Of a DNA stretch of 64,000 nucleotides, positions 22,648 to 34,485 are shown one piece after another (positions within the stretch are counted from its first letter, which is position 1; each line of letters starts with the position of its first letter). The DNA comes from Alectoria sarmentosa (taxonomy: Eukaryota; Ascomycota; Lecanoromycetes; Lecanorales; Parmeliaceae): contig WOGZ01000047.1 of NCBI GenBank assembly GCA_009733775.1, forward strand, positions 97,985 to 161,984, given 5' to 3'. A program made the position numbers and the translations under genes. Under the pieces are notes generated by a model. That model did no database searches. It saw only the letters and a program-made list of their open reading frames with translations, and was not told the origin of the DNA.

Positions 22648-23676
22648 ATGGTGGGAAAACCGACTGTCACGGATACTGTCCATTTCGTAGGTAGTGTCTG
22701 TCTCCCCGATCAGCGTGCCACAACTCAGCACCTTTGTGACGCCCTATCCTCACGTCTTCGCCGGATACCTGATGGTGAGACCGGCAAACGAAGAAATTTC
22801 GTCATCTTTCAACGAGAAGTCTTCAATGATTCTCCCTTTGTTCAAGCCCCATTTCCTCCAGGCAGCGCCTCGAAGAGTCCTGATATTTCACCGGGGCCTG
22901 ACGCCCCTCAAGTCAAGCTCTTGCCGATCGAGTATGACGATTTTGCTATTTCTGGATACGGCGAATTCTGCAAGCTTCGCGATGAGGGCATCATTCCTGA
23001 GACAGTCCGGTTTCAAATCTCGCTGCCAACGCCGCTGAACGTACTCGGCAATCTAGTAATGCCTTCATGGAGGTCGACCATGGAACCTCTGTACGAAGGA
23101 GCTTTGCTGGCTGCCTTGAGGCGTATTCAAGATAATATCCCACCCAGCGATCTTGCTATCCAGTGGGATCTGGCATCAGAGTTTGCGTCTCTGGAAGGTG
23201 CGGCTTCGACGCCGCCATGGTTCTCCCCAATAAAGGAAGGTCTCTTAAAACGCGTCTTGAAACTTGCTGCCGCGGTGGATGAGGGTGTTGAATTGGGTTT
23301 TCATCTCTGTTACGGTGATATGGGACATAAGCACTTTGTGGAACCCAAAGACACGGCTTTGCTGGTTGAGATTGCGAACGCGATCTTTGAAGGCGTTCGC
23401 AGGCCGGTCGACTGGATCCATATGCCTGTTCCTAGAAGCCGGGTCGACGCAGCCTATTTCGCGCCTTTGAAAAATTTGAAACTGGGGAAGACGGAGCTGT
23501 ATCTTGGACTTCTGCACGCCAACGACGAAGAGGGAACGAGAGACAGAATCAAAGCCGCAGCCGAGGTCATCGCACCATTTGGGCTCGCCACCGAATGTGG
23601 GCTAGGGCGATCTTCGCAAGCTGAGTTGGAAAGCATCCTCGCAGTTGCAAAGACAGTCACGGGTCCAAGAACTTGA
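22648..23676 (+). CDS. MetE/UROD-fold-like protein of unknown substrate (342 aa)
   Basis: Single-exon protein resembling fungal relatives of the cobalamin-independent methionine synthase C-terminal (UROD/MetE-like) barrel. Seen are HFVGSVCLPD near the start, RRIPDGETGKR (the family's RLPDGE..RR segment), a central QWDLASEFASLE, ELGFHLCYGDMGHKH, and a C-terminal ECGLGR. In true methionine synthase the matching segments bind methylated folate and zinc; here the zinc-ligand pattern is only partly evident, so catalysis is uncertain. Such proteins often sit in secondary-metabolism neighbourhoods, and the O-methyltransferase lies just upstream. The ATG at 22648 precedes the conserved segment. The frame is open a little further upstream but has no ATG there. 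Confidence 0.8.
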   Translation: MVGKPTVTDTVHFVGSVCLPDQRATTQHLCDALSSRLRRIPDGETGKRRNFVIFQREVFNDSPFVQAPFPPGSASKSPDISPGPDAPQVKLLPIEYDDFAISGYGEFCKLRDEGIIPETVRFQISLPTPLNVLGNLVMPSWRSTMEPLYEGALLAALRRIQDNIPPSDLAIQWDLASEFASLEGAASTPPWFSPIKEGLLKRVLKLAAAVDEGVELGFHLCYGDMGHKHFVEPKDTALLVEIANAIFEGVRRPVDWIHMPVPRSRVDAAYFAPLKNLKLGKTELYLGLLHANDEEGTRDRIKAAAEVIAPFGLATECGLGRSSQAELESILAVAKTVTGPRT

Positions 23677-24115
23677 GTGTAATCAGTGCTGCTTTGACGA
23701 TTGACCGATTCAGTTTCGGCTGGAGACCTCTGCTTCACATACAAGGTGGAAGAAGGGAGTGGTATCGCTTCAACGCTGTTGGTCATGACCGAAGAATCTG
23801 CCCTCGGACTTTCATAATTGATTATCCTATCGCTCGAAATGAAACCCTGAACATTGTTGCTGCATCTGAAATGAATGTTAATTTGCAACCCCATTTTTGG
23901 TCATATAATCGCTTCTGTGAACGCCAAAGTGATTATAGGTATATTTCTCTCGTGACTGTTCCAGCGAGTAGACACCTTATTGAAGGTACCGGAAGCGAAA
24001 CTTTTTTGCGATCATGCTTCTTGAGCCGGCCAAATCAATTTTTTACTGTTTTTGCAAGTCACCTCTGGTACGATTGCCAAATCAGTTGCAGATGTGAGTC
24101 TCATACAAGAAGGTA

Positions 24116-24150
24116 CACGCAGGTCTGCAACAGTCCTGGACAGCGCTACT
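24116..24150 (+). repeat. Solo end of the TA-flanked MITE family
   Basis: After TA at 24114-24115, CACGCAGGTCTGCAACAG is followed by TCCTGGACAGCGCTA. It matches the termini at 45445-45683 and 19836 with a short deletion. No partner end was found. Confidence 0.55.
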
Positions 24151-24320
24151 AGCGGCCCTAACGAGCTTCTATGCTAAACCTTGACGTCTTGGCATAGGGT
24201 CCCGTGATGCGTCTCAGCGTGCTGCATTACTTCGAGTTCTGAAAGCCATGTGCGCTGTTGTCACAAGCCAGTATTCTCAACAAATGTTCCAGTCAACGGA
24301 AGGCAAATCCGCGCATCACC

Positions 24321-24476
24321 ATGCCTCCGATCTCCCTTCATCCAGATCCGCTCATCCGTCGTTGGAAACCTGTACTCTATGTAGCACTAGAAGACCAACA
24401 GAACCGAGCACAGGAGGCTCAAATAAATCCACCACAGCTACAATTCGGCATATATTATAAAGGTCAAATCGGAGCC
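24321..24476 (+). pseudogene. Possible broken fifth copy of the tandem family
   Basis: A 52-codon frame beginning MPPISLHPDPLIRRW contains KPVLYVALED, almost identical to the family's opening strand (PVLYVALY in copy B). It ends at a stop at 24477-24479 before the YHW motif would appear. The DNA beyond gives no clear continuation. It lies on the opposite strand from the array and 7 kb away. The match is short, so chance is not excluded. Confidence 0.4.
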
Positions 24477-25144
24477 TGACGTTTCTCTATCTGTAAAGAC
24501 GCATGGAAACCACTTCCCCAGTCAAACTCATAGTGGTCTTAAATTGCTCTATATACATCCTTTCACAGCCATGGAGTTGTCTCGCCTACCGCAGCAAAGC
24601 GCAAGAATCTCGATGTCGTCCAGACGTTGACGACTCGGTACCCGGTAGTCTCGAAACCCAGGGGATTCGAACCCTTCATTCTGTGCCGTTGGGCTTTTAG
24701 TCGTCGTCAAAGTGACAGCTCTTTGGGTTCCAACCATTTTTCCTTGTACTATACCAGTGCAGTGGTATTTAGCCCTTCAAGATAAATTAGGTAAGCTGGA
24801 AGACCGACCCGCGAGATTCTAATTGATTTACGCGAAAATTACTTTGGGAAGCCGAAAACCCCAGGACTGATGCCAAATGGAAAAAAACTTTGGGAGGTTT
24901 ATACGTTTGCTACGTGTTTGCCAGTTCATAGAGTTCTGTCCGCTGAAGATATGGCTTAGTACGGAGGTAATCCACCAGTGGCCATAGACGGCTTGGAAGG
25001 TTTTCATCTAGTGCGTTGTGTCATCTACATGAAAATGGCAGTGACTCTATCTAAGCATACCTGGATATCGTACACACAGGCGGAAAGCCTCTCGCATCGC
25101 CAATAGCGCCGATATAGGCCTCCGTCCTTGGAGGGACATGCAGA

Positions 25145-26325
25145 CTACGATGTTCTCGCGCCCACCGGAGCTCCACTTCTCCTCCTACCAGCCAGCGCCC
25201 TTCCCATCGCATCTCTGACCTCCGGATCCGCCCTGATAGTATTGTTTACTAGCCATTCCTTCACTCTCCCTCTCAACTCGTTTGTGCCCTGCTCGTCACC
25301 CGCAAAAGGCGCCATATCCATCGCCAGCAATCTGCTGGATTCGATTTCGCTAGCCTTGGCGATTCCCTCGAGTCTCATCAGTTGCTGCAGTTCGTGTGGA
25401 GAGGTTGTTGTTGTTGGGCCAGGTTTCCCCTGTGGAAAGAGGTTTCCGAGCTGGGAGAAGGCGATGAAGAGAGTGAACGTGGCCTTGCGGGCTAGGGCGA
25501 GGAGCTGGAAAGGAAGCAGTGGTGGATGGACGGTCAATCTGCTAAGTATGGGGTTGAAAAATTTGGTGAGTAATGGCGAGGGGTACGGGCGTGTGATGGT
25601 GTGATATTCAAGCAGAAAGAGACCGGCGAGGGTCAGGTATCGCCAGAAGCGTCCCCATTGGAGATAGTTTGTGAGGCTCAAGAGAGCCAACATTAGGGTT
25701 GAACCGGCGTAGAGGGGTAGGGAGGAAGCCTGTATGCCTGCGACCAGATAATCGCGGATTGTCTTGCAATGCTGATACTTCAGTATATCGGGACCGAAGC
25801 GTTCGTAGGCGAAGCGTTTGATGGAGTCAGAAAGGGTATCCTGGGCGGTTTTGAGATTGACAAAATTGGATTCGGCCGCTGCATGTCGGATTGGGTCGTC
25901 CGCGGGGACTTTGTCCGGATGTTGGAGAGCAGCCAGTCTCCGGAACCTCGATTTTATTTGTTTTTCTTCCACGTCTGGGGCAAGACCGAGATCTTGATAG
26001 AAATCTCCCGACTGCCGTAATATGTAGTCCGCTTCATAGAGAGTGTATAGTAGGTAAACGATTATGACTGTCATGTGTATGCGCCGTCTGTGTTTCACAT
26101 ATCTGGGACTCCCTGGCTGCGGCTTAGGGTCGCCGGCGCGGATAGCGATACCATAGAAGATTGATTGGAGCCACCCTGTCACAAGCTGTTGAGTCCCACG
26201 TTAGTATGTAGAACCTTGAGACATGCATATGCAGGTACACTTGAAACCAGCTTGCTAAGAAGAAAAGAACATACATTAGGCAAAAATGCCCATCCAGCGT
26301 AGGACAAAAGTGCTGTTGAAGACAT
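25145..26325 (-). CDS. Membrane-anchored J-domain (DnaJ/Hsp40) protein (363 aa)
   Basis: Exon 1 is 26325..26275 and exon 2 is 26185..25145, with intron 26186..26274 (GTATGT, TACTAAC branch site, CAACAG). The spliced start reads MSSTALLSYAGWAFLPN + LVTGWLQSIFYGI. Order of parts: a hydrophobic N-terminus, a membrane segment at about residues 54-70 (MTVIIVYLLYTLYEA), then a J domain (FYQDLGLAPD ... HPDK) with the HPD triad at about 106-108. Two or more hydrophobic segments follow (SLPLYAGSTLMLALLSL; YLTLAGLFLLEY). The HPD triad is what stimulates Hsp70 ATPase. The layout suggests an ER-membrane co-chaperone, but the organelle is inference. It is divergently arranged with RPA43, with only 238 bp between the start codons. 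Confidence 0.88.
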
Positions 26326-26563
26326 GGTAAATGAACGCTTTCTGTAGAGCACATTTCAGAATGACCAGAACAAAAGGAATGTTTTGGTGAAGACAGGTGT
26401 TGAAACACTTGCGCCATGGTGCGCCTGTTGTTGGCTCGGCAGACCCCCCGGGATGTCGCGTGGGCTTTTAGCCGTTGAAGCTAACCGAAAGTCTAAATTC
26501 TGAGATGTTCGAAAAAGGTTTGTGGAGACTCGACAACATCACCCTCGCTAATCTGCAGTCCAG

Positions 26564-27619
26564 ATGATTATGTCGACTGAGACTGGCAGCCCCCAGCTTA
26601 GACGCAAGAAGCACGGGAAGTTGAAGGATAAGGACGTCGAGAAGAGTGAGAAAAAGCGTAAGAGGAATACTGTAGACGAAGTCGAGTCTGAATTGGGCTC
26701 GCCTACGAAGAAGCACAGATCGAATGAACAGCCAAAAGCCTCTAGACCTCAGTCCAGACCTACAATACCGCCCCAAGGAGAACCGGTCTCTCCGTTCTAC
26801 CTGCAGACCTCGTCCTTGTACCTACCTCTGCCGCCAATCTCTCAAAAGCATGCTTTACAAGGCATTTGCGCCGAGCATATTTCTCCGCTCATCCTCACAT
26901 ACTACCCACCTTTCCACGGCATCGTCATATCTTATTCGAATGCGCAACTCTCCACCGACCCTCAGACTGAAGGGTCCAAACCAGCTTATGCGCGAGCTAT
27001 CGACGAGTACGCCTCCAGCTTCATCTGGCTTACTGCGGACTTTATCATTTTCAAACCACGGAGGGGTAGCGTGATAGAGGGTTACGTCAATCTCCAGAGT
27101 GAGAGCACTATTGGGCTTTTATGCTTAAACTTCTTCAACGCGAGCCTTGAGAGGAAGAGATTACCAAAAGAGTGGAAATGGATACCTGGTGGGATGAAGG
27201 CTCCAGGGAAAAGGAAATCAAAGAAACCTGTGAAAGACGACAGGTCGGACTTAGACGGACTGGTAGCCGAAGAGGACGATGGAGCTGAGCAGACTTTGGA
27301 GGACGCAGAAGGCTATTTCCAAGACCAGGCAGGTAAAAAAGTTGAGGGTCTGCTACGATTCCGGGTCAAGAACGTGGACACGTCGAAGAGCATGGATCGC
27401 GAGACTGGCTTTGTGAGCATTGACGGCACCATGCTGAACGAGGATGAGGAACGGGAATTGCAGGAACAGGAGAGAGTAAGGTTACCGGATATGGGAAGGA
27501 AGCAATTGGGCTGGCAAAATGAGCCGTTGAACGCGATGACAGGTGCAATTGTGAATGGCTTTGCTGGTGCAATGGATATAGATGACATGCCAACTTCAAA
27601 ACATAGAGCCAGATATTAA
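26564..27619 (+). CDS. RPA43: DNA-directed RNA polymerase I subunit Rpa43 (351 aa)
   Basis: Single-exon subunit of the Pol I stalk (with Rpa14 in yeast), which contacts Rrn3 to start rRNA transcription in the nucleolus. The first 75 residues are a Lys/Arg/Ser-rich, likely disordered extension. An Rpb7-type N-terminal part follows (FYLQTSSLYLPLPP, then PLILTYYPPFHGIVISYSN). The OB-fold part (SSFIWLTADFIIFKPRRGSVIEGYV, then STIGLLCLNFFNASLERKRLP) comes next. The C-terminal third is acidic then basic, and ends with a conserved tail segment containing GLLRFRVKNVD and IDGTML. Length suits filamentous-fungal orthologues. The start could be Met1 or Met3. The promoter is shared with the divergent J-domain gene. 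Confidence 0.9.
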   Translation: MIMSTETGSPQLRRKKHGKLKDKDVEKSEKKRKRNTVDEVESELGSPTKKHRSNEQPKASRPQSRPTIPPQGEPVSPFYLQTSSLYLPLPPISQKHALQGICAEHISPLILTYYPPFHGIVISYSNAQLSTDPQTEGSKPAYARAIDEYASSFIWLTADFIIFKPRRGSVIEGYVNLQSESTIGLLCLNFFNASLERKRLPKEWKWIPGGMKAPGKRKSKKPVKDDRSDLDGLVAEEDDGAEQTLEDAEGYFQDQAGKKVEGLLRFRVKNVDTSKSMDRETGFVSIDGTMLNEDEERELQEQERVRLPDMGRKQLGWQNEPLNAMTGAIVNGFAGAMDIDDMPTSKHRARY

Positions 27620-27836
27620 ATTTTAATTGAGCTATGTATGAGATTCGCTGCGAAAAGTCTCTATGTCTATGACACGGAATCAAGATATTTGCTTTCCAAT
27701 GGTGGATTGTACGGCGCAGTGTATGATTTCTCAATAGGGCTCGCTAAGCTACGGCCCCGCGCTTTATAAACTCGACGCGCTCTCCACCTCACCTTCCCCA
27801 ACACATCCAAAACATAAAATTCTGGATCCTGTAGCC

Positions 27837-30800
27837 ATGCGGCTTCAGCTGACAGTACAAAGGCACGGCTTGCCACCAGTACAAGTCCTGTGGACATTGG
27901 CATCAGCAGTCCGACCCCCACTTCTTGGAGCGGGCAACAGCATCACAATCTCGCAGTTCCTGGAACAGGTCAACGAAGTCCTACCTCTCGAGTCCGAGAA
28001 TTGGGGCCTCGAGGACTACTCGGTAGAAGTGCGTGGCTTCGAATGTATGCACTTTTCCGAGCTCAACCAAGTACTGAAGGAAGATGATGAGGTCTGGTGG
28101 GTAGCTCAGCTCGGGAATCTTGCTCATAGATTGATTCAGACCATGCTGACTTCTGTACAGCATACGACCTCTACAGACTCAAGATCTACGCTTTCGGAAA
28201 ATATCTGGACGACACCAGATCGCGGCAGATGGCAAGCATTTGGTCGATGGTGTGGCGTTTGGCCGCCCTTTCCTCCGACGAGCAGACAGACCATCCATAA
28301 GGATTCCTCCAAGAAAGAGAAGACGGATTACCTACGATGAGGAAGACGATTTCGATATTGAGGAGCCGAATAATGATCGGCGAGTCATAGTCAGGGCTGG
28401 TTTTGCTGATGCCGACGAAGCTGTAGCGGGTGACGAGAGCAACAATGAAGAGGACTTTGCTCCCGACCACGAGGAAGAGGACGATCTAGGGGCTGAGCTA
28501 GAAGATCTACAAAACGACCTTGGTGGTGCCGATGCAGATGATGGCGTGAGTCAGGACGATGTTGAGCCACAACGAAATACTAGGTCTCGAAGACCGCCCA
28601 AAGGACTAGGGCTACTGCAATTGTTGGACGAAAATGGACGGCCATTTGTCGGACAATACAATAATCCTTTACTGGATCTTTACGGACAGGATGAGACCCC
28701 AAGCAGCCAAGGGCAAATCAGAGACAAGAAACGTGGTACCGCAGATTTGACTCAGAAGTCTTCCGCAAATATCAGAAGTATCCTTCGGGATTCATCAGCA
28801 AGCCCCCAACGTGTGAACAGGCGGGACTCGGCCGGCAGTAATAGGAATGTGCGTTTTGAGAATGCCGAACCTGCAACCCCTGCAACCATTCGAGAATCGG
28901 AAGATTCAGAGGACGAGGACGATGGTGATTTTGAGCTTGGCGAGTTGGACGAATCTGATAAAGAGAATGCTGAGCCACAAGTTGAAGAGACTGAATCCAA
29001 CGATGTATGTTGCGTCCTCTTGAATAGACTCGCTCATTTCAAGCGATACTGCTTGCTGAAGAAATGTTTGCTGACTACTGGCTAGAGTTTTTTTGAAGGG
29101 TCACAATCGAGCTCCTCCACGTCCTCGGACGATCAATCATCTGACGATGAGACATCCTCCTCTGGATCGTCCTCTAGCGACTCGAGCTCGGATTCAGAAA
29201 CAGAGCAGCAATCAAGTAAAGATAGAGCTCACAAGTCTGAAGCGTCTGACACGTCGTCTTCAGGATCATCATCATCGTCCAGCAGCAGCGATTCCGAGCC
29301 TGAACCGCCAAAGACTGGCCAAAAGCGCAAATGGGCAGTCCACAATGTCAAATCAAAAACGCCTGTGTATGAGGCACCGCGTGTGATCACAACTTCGGCT
29401 CTAGCCTCCACACCACCTGGCAATGGGAGTAATCTGACCCGTAGCCGCAATAAGCGAAGAAAGGAGAGCAGGAAGCTGAATTTCATCAAGAGCAAGGGCA
29501 TTCTCCCAGCGAACGCCACTAAAGCGGATCTACACAAATTTGAGGAGGGGACTACCCAACCAGAAATGCAGGAGATGATAGCTGTTGGGGGAGTTCGCAC
29601 TGCTTTTGAGGCCAAGAGACAGGACTTACTGACTTTGATCGCTGCCGGTGAGATTGACGCAAGTCTTGATCCCAGCCTGCAGGAAAAGGATTTTGGAATG
29701 GTTGAGGATCTATTGCCTGTGAATGACCCGCTCTTGAAGACTGCCGCCACTCAGGACACCATCGTGACTGATCAGCGAGCAAGCGTGGACGGTTCTGGAA
29801 GAGTTGAGGCTGAATATCTTTCAGCTAATGACACTATCAGCCCTTCAAAAACTGCAGAAGTCCAGGACTCTGCGACTGGTTCGCCAGTGGAAGCCAAACA
29901 AAGTCCGCTGACTGATTCTATAAGCACTACCATAACTGCGATAGTGCCCGACTCGATTACTACACCTCCCGTAGAGGGTATGGAGGTTCCAGCGAATGAT
30001 TCCCCAAGCACTTCGGGTGCTATGGAAGCTTCAAAATCAAAAACGACCCCAGCACCCGAATCACAACACCGTCGATCCAAGCTTGACGTGTCTGGCGCAA
30101 AGCGTATGCTCTTTAGCTCTTTAGGCCTTAGAACTCCAAAGACTAAGGACGACGAATTGAAGACGCGGGAGAAGCTAATGAAAGACGTGAGGCCTATCAA
30201 AGAGCCTCAGGTCACAGAAAAGATCGAGACACTCGGAGATGTTGCGACTGCTGCAGAAGATGAAAGCTGGAAAGACAAGGTCGATCTGCGAGCTGTGGAA
30301 TGCTGCTATGAGGGGATTGAACTGAGCACGCCGCCCTTTCCTTTTGTTCAGAGATGGGACCCTCAGCAGCAGAGAGGATATAACATGGGGAATGCGAAGA
30401 AGCGAAAGGGAAAGAAACGAAAGCGTAACAACGATAACTACTACGAAGACAGCTCTCTTCTTCCGCATCACAAAGCCGCACGTCCTAATAACAAGATTAG
30501 GTACGAAGACAGTTCCTACAATCTACAAAACCAAGTCGTGCGCCCTAATGAGGATAACTGGCCTATAGAGGAGGCTGAACAGGAAGTACCGACCGAGAAA
30601 GCCCACGCGGAGAGCAAAGACCAGGAGCGCTCGCATGATGAGAGCTTTGAAGACTCCATTAAAGCTAATGAACAGCTTCTTCACGAGACCGAAGACGCCT
30701 CTGCAGATACGCTTGTTGAAATAGAAGAGACAAACGATCCGACAAACGACCTCCCGCGTCTGCCCGAAGACCTGTCCAAACTTTCTTCCTTAACCCTAGA

Positions 30801-32292
30801 TACAACCGTGAAGGGTAATATTGTTGCCTTTAAACAGCTTGAAATGTCGGCAGAAACCAATTGGCAACCCAGAATATCAGGATACCGAACAGCCATTGTC
30901 AATGAAGTCTTGGACGACGGCACGCTATCAATGACGCTTGCAAAGCGTGATCTACCTTCGAAGGATATTCAATACGACGAGCAAACCGGTGAACGTCTCT
31001 ACTCCAAGTTCGAGATGCCAGGGTATCATGACGAAAATTGCGAAGACAATAACGGAAAGATTGATATTTCATTCGACGAGTTGATCAACCCAATTCTGGT
31101 TGAGGCTACAGGCGAAAAAGGCAATCAAGATGATATGCTGCGGGCTCAAGACCATATCGTCGCGCATTTTGACTCAAATGATAAAGATGTGACTGAGAAT
31201 GCTCCTGACACAGACGCTGGTCCGCAAGATGTTAGTCTAGACGGCCGAAACCACGCAACGTCTAACGAGGAAGCTGCTGAGCCGAGCGAAGAAGCTCGAC
31301 AAGAAATATCCGAGCTGATCAGGGATGCCGGATGGCGGTCGAGCGTCCGTTCCGAAGTAGATCATGGATTGATTGGCCGGCAAGATCAGGGCCCTTCTGG
31401 CCAAGGAGACCACCTCAATGAGCCTGCTCTTGTAGACCCGCCTTCGCCGAAGTTTCATGGTTTCAGCTCCAGCCCACTTGGCAATGGACTCCAGGTGGCA
31501 TCATCGCCACCGCCAGCAGCACTTCAAACGTCAAATCATGTACATGCTTCAGGTTTTGAAATTGCTGAAAGTGTCCCTCCTCAAGATCCCGGCGGTTCCC
31601 CTGCTCGCTCAATCATCTCAGAGCGTAGATCTGCGATTGACTATCCAGATTTACCGCAGATAGGTGACGACAGCGATGTGTTTCAGCAAGAAGCTCAGGA
31701 TCGCTCGCGTCTAATAGAAGCAGACCACCAGATCGCGTCCCAAGAATCTGCCTCGCCGAGTAGCATCCGCCGATCTCCAGGTCAAAGCATCGCATCCCCT
31801 ACTCTGAGGTCGCCTGAAAAGAGCTCTTCGGAAATGGTCAATGCATTTGACGGCGCAGACTCCGACGAATCTTTACCAGAGTTGTTTTCGCAAGCTTTCG
31901 AGAAGCGAATCTCACAGGGAAGGGAAATCAAGTCAGAAATCTCCGGGGAAGATCCTATTTCGCCCCCCAGTCATCGCAAGTCCAAGCGCAGTAGCAGGAT
32001 CAATTCATCCCAGAGAGAGTCAAATCTTGATTGGGAGCCTGGTTACTCCGGGGGTGAAAGTGAAGATGATGGTGCGAGCAGGCCGCGCCCATCGCAACCG
32101 GATTTTCCCTCTCAAATTGTCGACTTGACCATCTCCAGCGATACTGTAGATCCTCCCGACGACTCATACAATGATGACGATAGCTACGTTTTACCAACGG
32201 GGCCTGGATGGGTCCAGAAACCCAAGAGGAGCATGTCTCGTGATGGCCAAACGAACAAGACCACCACAAAAAGGTTGACGAGGAGTAGGTAA
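27837..32292 (+). CDS. Coilin-like nuclear protein (1436 aa)
   Basis: Exons 27837..28096, 28161..29004 and 29086..32292; introns are 64 bp (donor GTGGGT) and 81 bp (GTATGT). The spliced N-terminus (MRLQLTVQRHGLPPVQVLW ... VLKEDDEV+CIRPLQTQDL) has the layout of the coilin ubiquitin-like domain. A basic RIPPRKRRR patch, an acidic stretch, a Ser/Asp-rich stretch (about 370-430) and a basic SRNKRRKESRKL segment follow. Near residues 945-1055 is GNIVAFKQLEMS ... ISGYRTAIV ... FDELINPILVE, matching the atypical Tudor domain of coilin (IIAFK.LE, SDYKEG, W.ELIDPRL). Coilin scaffolds Cajal bodies for snRNP assembly. The last 380 residues are Ser/Asp-rich and probably disordered. The assignment rests on motif layout. 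Confidence 0.75.
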
Positions 32293-32748
32293 TAATACTG
32301 TGCATGGGTGAAATAATAGTACGCTGTGGCTCGGAAGCAGTGGAGGCTTACTATCCGCTTTGATGAAATAGTAGTATTGTTAGTCACAATGTACATTTAC
32401 CTTCAAACGTAGGGTATCGTTACATATTCAGTACCAGTAGTTTTATTGTGCACCCTTTGATTAAGGCATCAAGACCCACCTCTGTTGTTACTTAAAATGA
32501 TCCTGGATGTAACTGCCAAAAAGATCGTTGAGAGGACCCTTGGAACATGGTTGTTTCCTTTGTCGACGCTTTCCGAGCACAGCCCGCCTCGTCCGCATTT
32601 CTTTCTTCCCCTAAGGCAGTAACCATGCTCGCTTCCGCAGATGCCAGCTCGCAGCAGTCAGACGACGCATTGTCATCCTCTCTTGGATCCAAATGTTCCC
32701 TGAAGCTGTTGAGTGCCAGGCAGACATTAGTCCCGTTTCTTTGCCAGT
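32293..32748. other. Intergenic stretch, nothing recognised
   Basis: Between the coilin-like gene and the arrestin gene. Short ORFs on both strands near 32,490-32,810 overlap and have no domain. It should contain the arrestin promoter. Confidence 0.6.
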
Positions 32749-34485
32749 ATGTCCGTCCGCATAGAGCTCGACAAGCCTCACGGCGCATTCACGAACCTCG
32801 ATCAGATTAGTGGAAAGGTCGTCCTGAGTATACTGGGTCCCGAGACTGTTTCTGCGATAACCGTCAAACTTGAGGGGGAGAGCAAATCTGTTCTGGCTGG
32901 GAGTAGCAATCCGCGACGCAACTATGACAAATTCGAGAAGGAAGGCTCACGACACGAATTCCACAAGGTAAGTGGGTGCTGTTGGACTGCGTCTGACAAA
33001 AGACTCTTCTTCTTACCGTCTTCATAGCTTCTCTACAGGGTCCTCACTGTTTTCCCTACACCGGAGCTCCTAAGGGTAACAGGCCCCGATCAGGCCTATA
33101 CCCTACCATCAGGGAATCATTCCTACCCTTTTCGGTTCAAGGTACGCTCCGAGTTGTACTGAACGCTTATCAGGTCCTAATATGAGCCTCAGATCCCTTT
33201 CAACAATGACTGCTCCAATAACAGCTCCTTGCTTACAAGCCTTAATGCCTTGCGATTCGAGCTTGCCAGAGACACGAATATTCACGTGAAGAAGACCCTT
33301 CCACCCTCTCTCAATGGACTTCTAGGGGAAGCAGAAATACTCTACTACGTAAAAGCCACGGTGCAGCGACCGGCGTTCTATAAGGAGAATTTCAGAGCAG
33401 TACGTTGATTCTTGATTGAGCAGGCCGTCGAGCCAGGAAAATTTTACGACCCCTTATTGACTCCATCGATAGACCTATCCATTTACATTTCTTCCAATTG
33501 AACCACCTCGATCCCCTCCCAATAAACGAGAATCGTACGCTAGAAGGTCGCACCAGTTCAGTCCAAGCATAGATGAGCCTGAAAAGCGTGGACTCTTCCG
33601 GAAGGCGTCTGTAGCAGCGGCCAATCCGTCAGTCCCAAGCTTCCAACCTCCAAGCATCAGTATTGACTGTCGCTTGCCTGATCCAGCCATCATCACCTGC
33701 CTTGAACCGCTACCTCTACGGATATTGATCACCAAGAAAAACGAAAGTCCGGCAACTATTTTCTTAAGAACGCTCAGCATCACACTTATAGGCTTTACTG
33801 CCATTAGAGCCCAGGACCTACGAAAGCAAGAGGCTCAAAGCTGTGTAATTGTGAGTCAAGCCCATATAGACAAGGCTTTGAACAGCACTGTTGGCGGTGA
33901 TGGCAACAAAATTTTAGAGGTCGACTCAAATCTGTGGAAGGAACGCCATTTACCAAATATAGTCTCACCGTCATTTACGACTTGCAACATATCACGCCGC
34001 TACGAGTTGGAAGTCAAGGCTGGCTTGTCCTGGGGCTCAATTCAGAAGATAAACGTAGGTCTGGATCCATTTACGTAATACATTCTGCTAATAGCGCGAA
34101 GCCTGAACTTACAGTCCAAGCTGTTCGAATGCCTGTGGAAGTCTACTCTGGAATCGCTCCACCCCAAGCCCTGCTCGACCAAGTGGCGGGACGGCCCTCT
34201 TCGCAGCATGCTCCGAATCTTAACCTCCGCCCATCTGGCTCTGCCCATAGCCCTTCCCAGGGGCACTCCCCTGGACCTTCTCGGCCATCTACTCAAGCGC
34301 AAAGTGATCATATTGAGCCTTCTCCGTCAGATATTCCTGACGAAGCACCTCCAAGCTATGAAGATGCAATGGCGGATGATCTAGCCCCGATTGATGGACC
34401 AAGGCGAGACTATCATCAGCAGACAACCTCGACACCAGCTAGGAGCGACGGCAAAGGGTCTGCGAATGATAGGTTGTTTCCCTAA
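32749..34485 (+). CDS. Alpha-arrestin, ubiquitin-ligase adaptor type (498 aa)
   Basis: Exons 32749..32967, 33028..33141, 33193..33399, 33473..34058 and 34115..34485; introns are 60, 51, 73 and 56 bp. The protein opens MSVRIELDKPHGAFTNLDQISG, the first arrestin strands, and continues with SGNHSYPFRFKIPFNNDC, LPPSLNG and EAEILYYVKATV (N-lobe). The C-lobe includes FLPIEPPR, SIDCRLPDP, PLPLRILITKKN and RMPVEVYSGIAPP. A proline/serine-rich tail carries APPSYEDAM at about residue 450; PPSY is a PPxY site bound by WW domains of Rsp5/Nedd4 ligases. Such proteins select plasma-membrane transporters for endocytosis. The last intron donor (GTCTGG) is weak but required by frame and homology. Which transporter it controls cannot be told. 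Confidence 0.88.

Larger units (their letters stand above)
23677..25144. other. Intergenic stretch with two relics
   Basis: No intact gene. It contains a MITE-end fragment at 24116-24150 and a short possible relic of the tandem family at 24321-24476. The rest shows only small overlapping ORFs. Confidence 0.6.

Noticed and set aside
24640..24735. tRNA-like pattern on the minus strand (GGTTCGAATCCCC with a pairing GGAACCC/GGGTTTC arm)
   Set aside because: The T-loop motif and acceptor-like pairing are present, but the D arm and anticodon stem do not form properly and the T stem has a mismatch. Probably chance.
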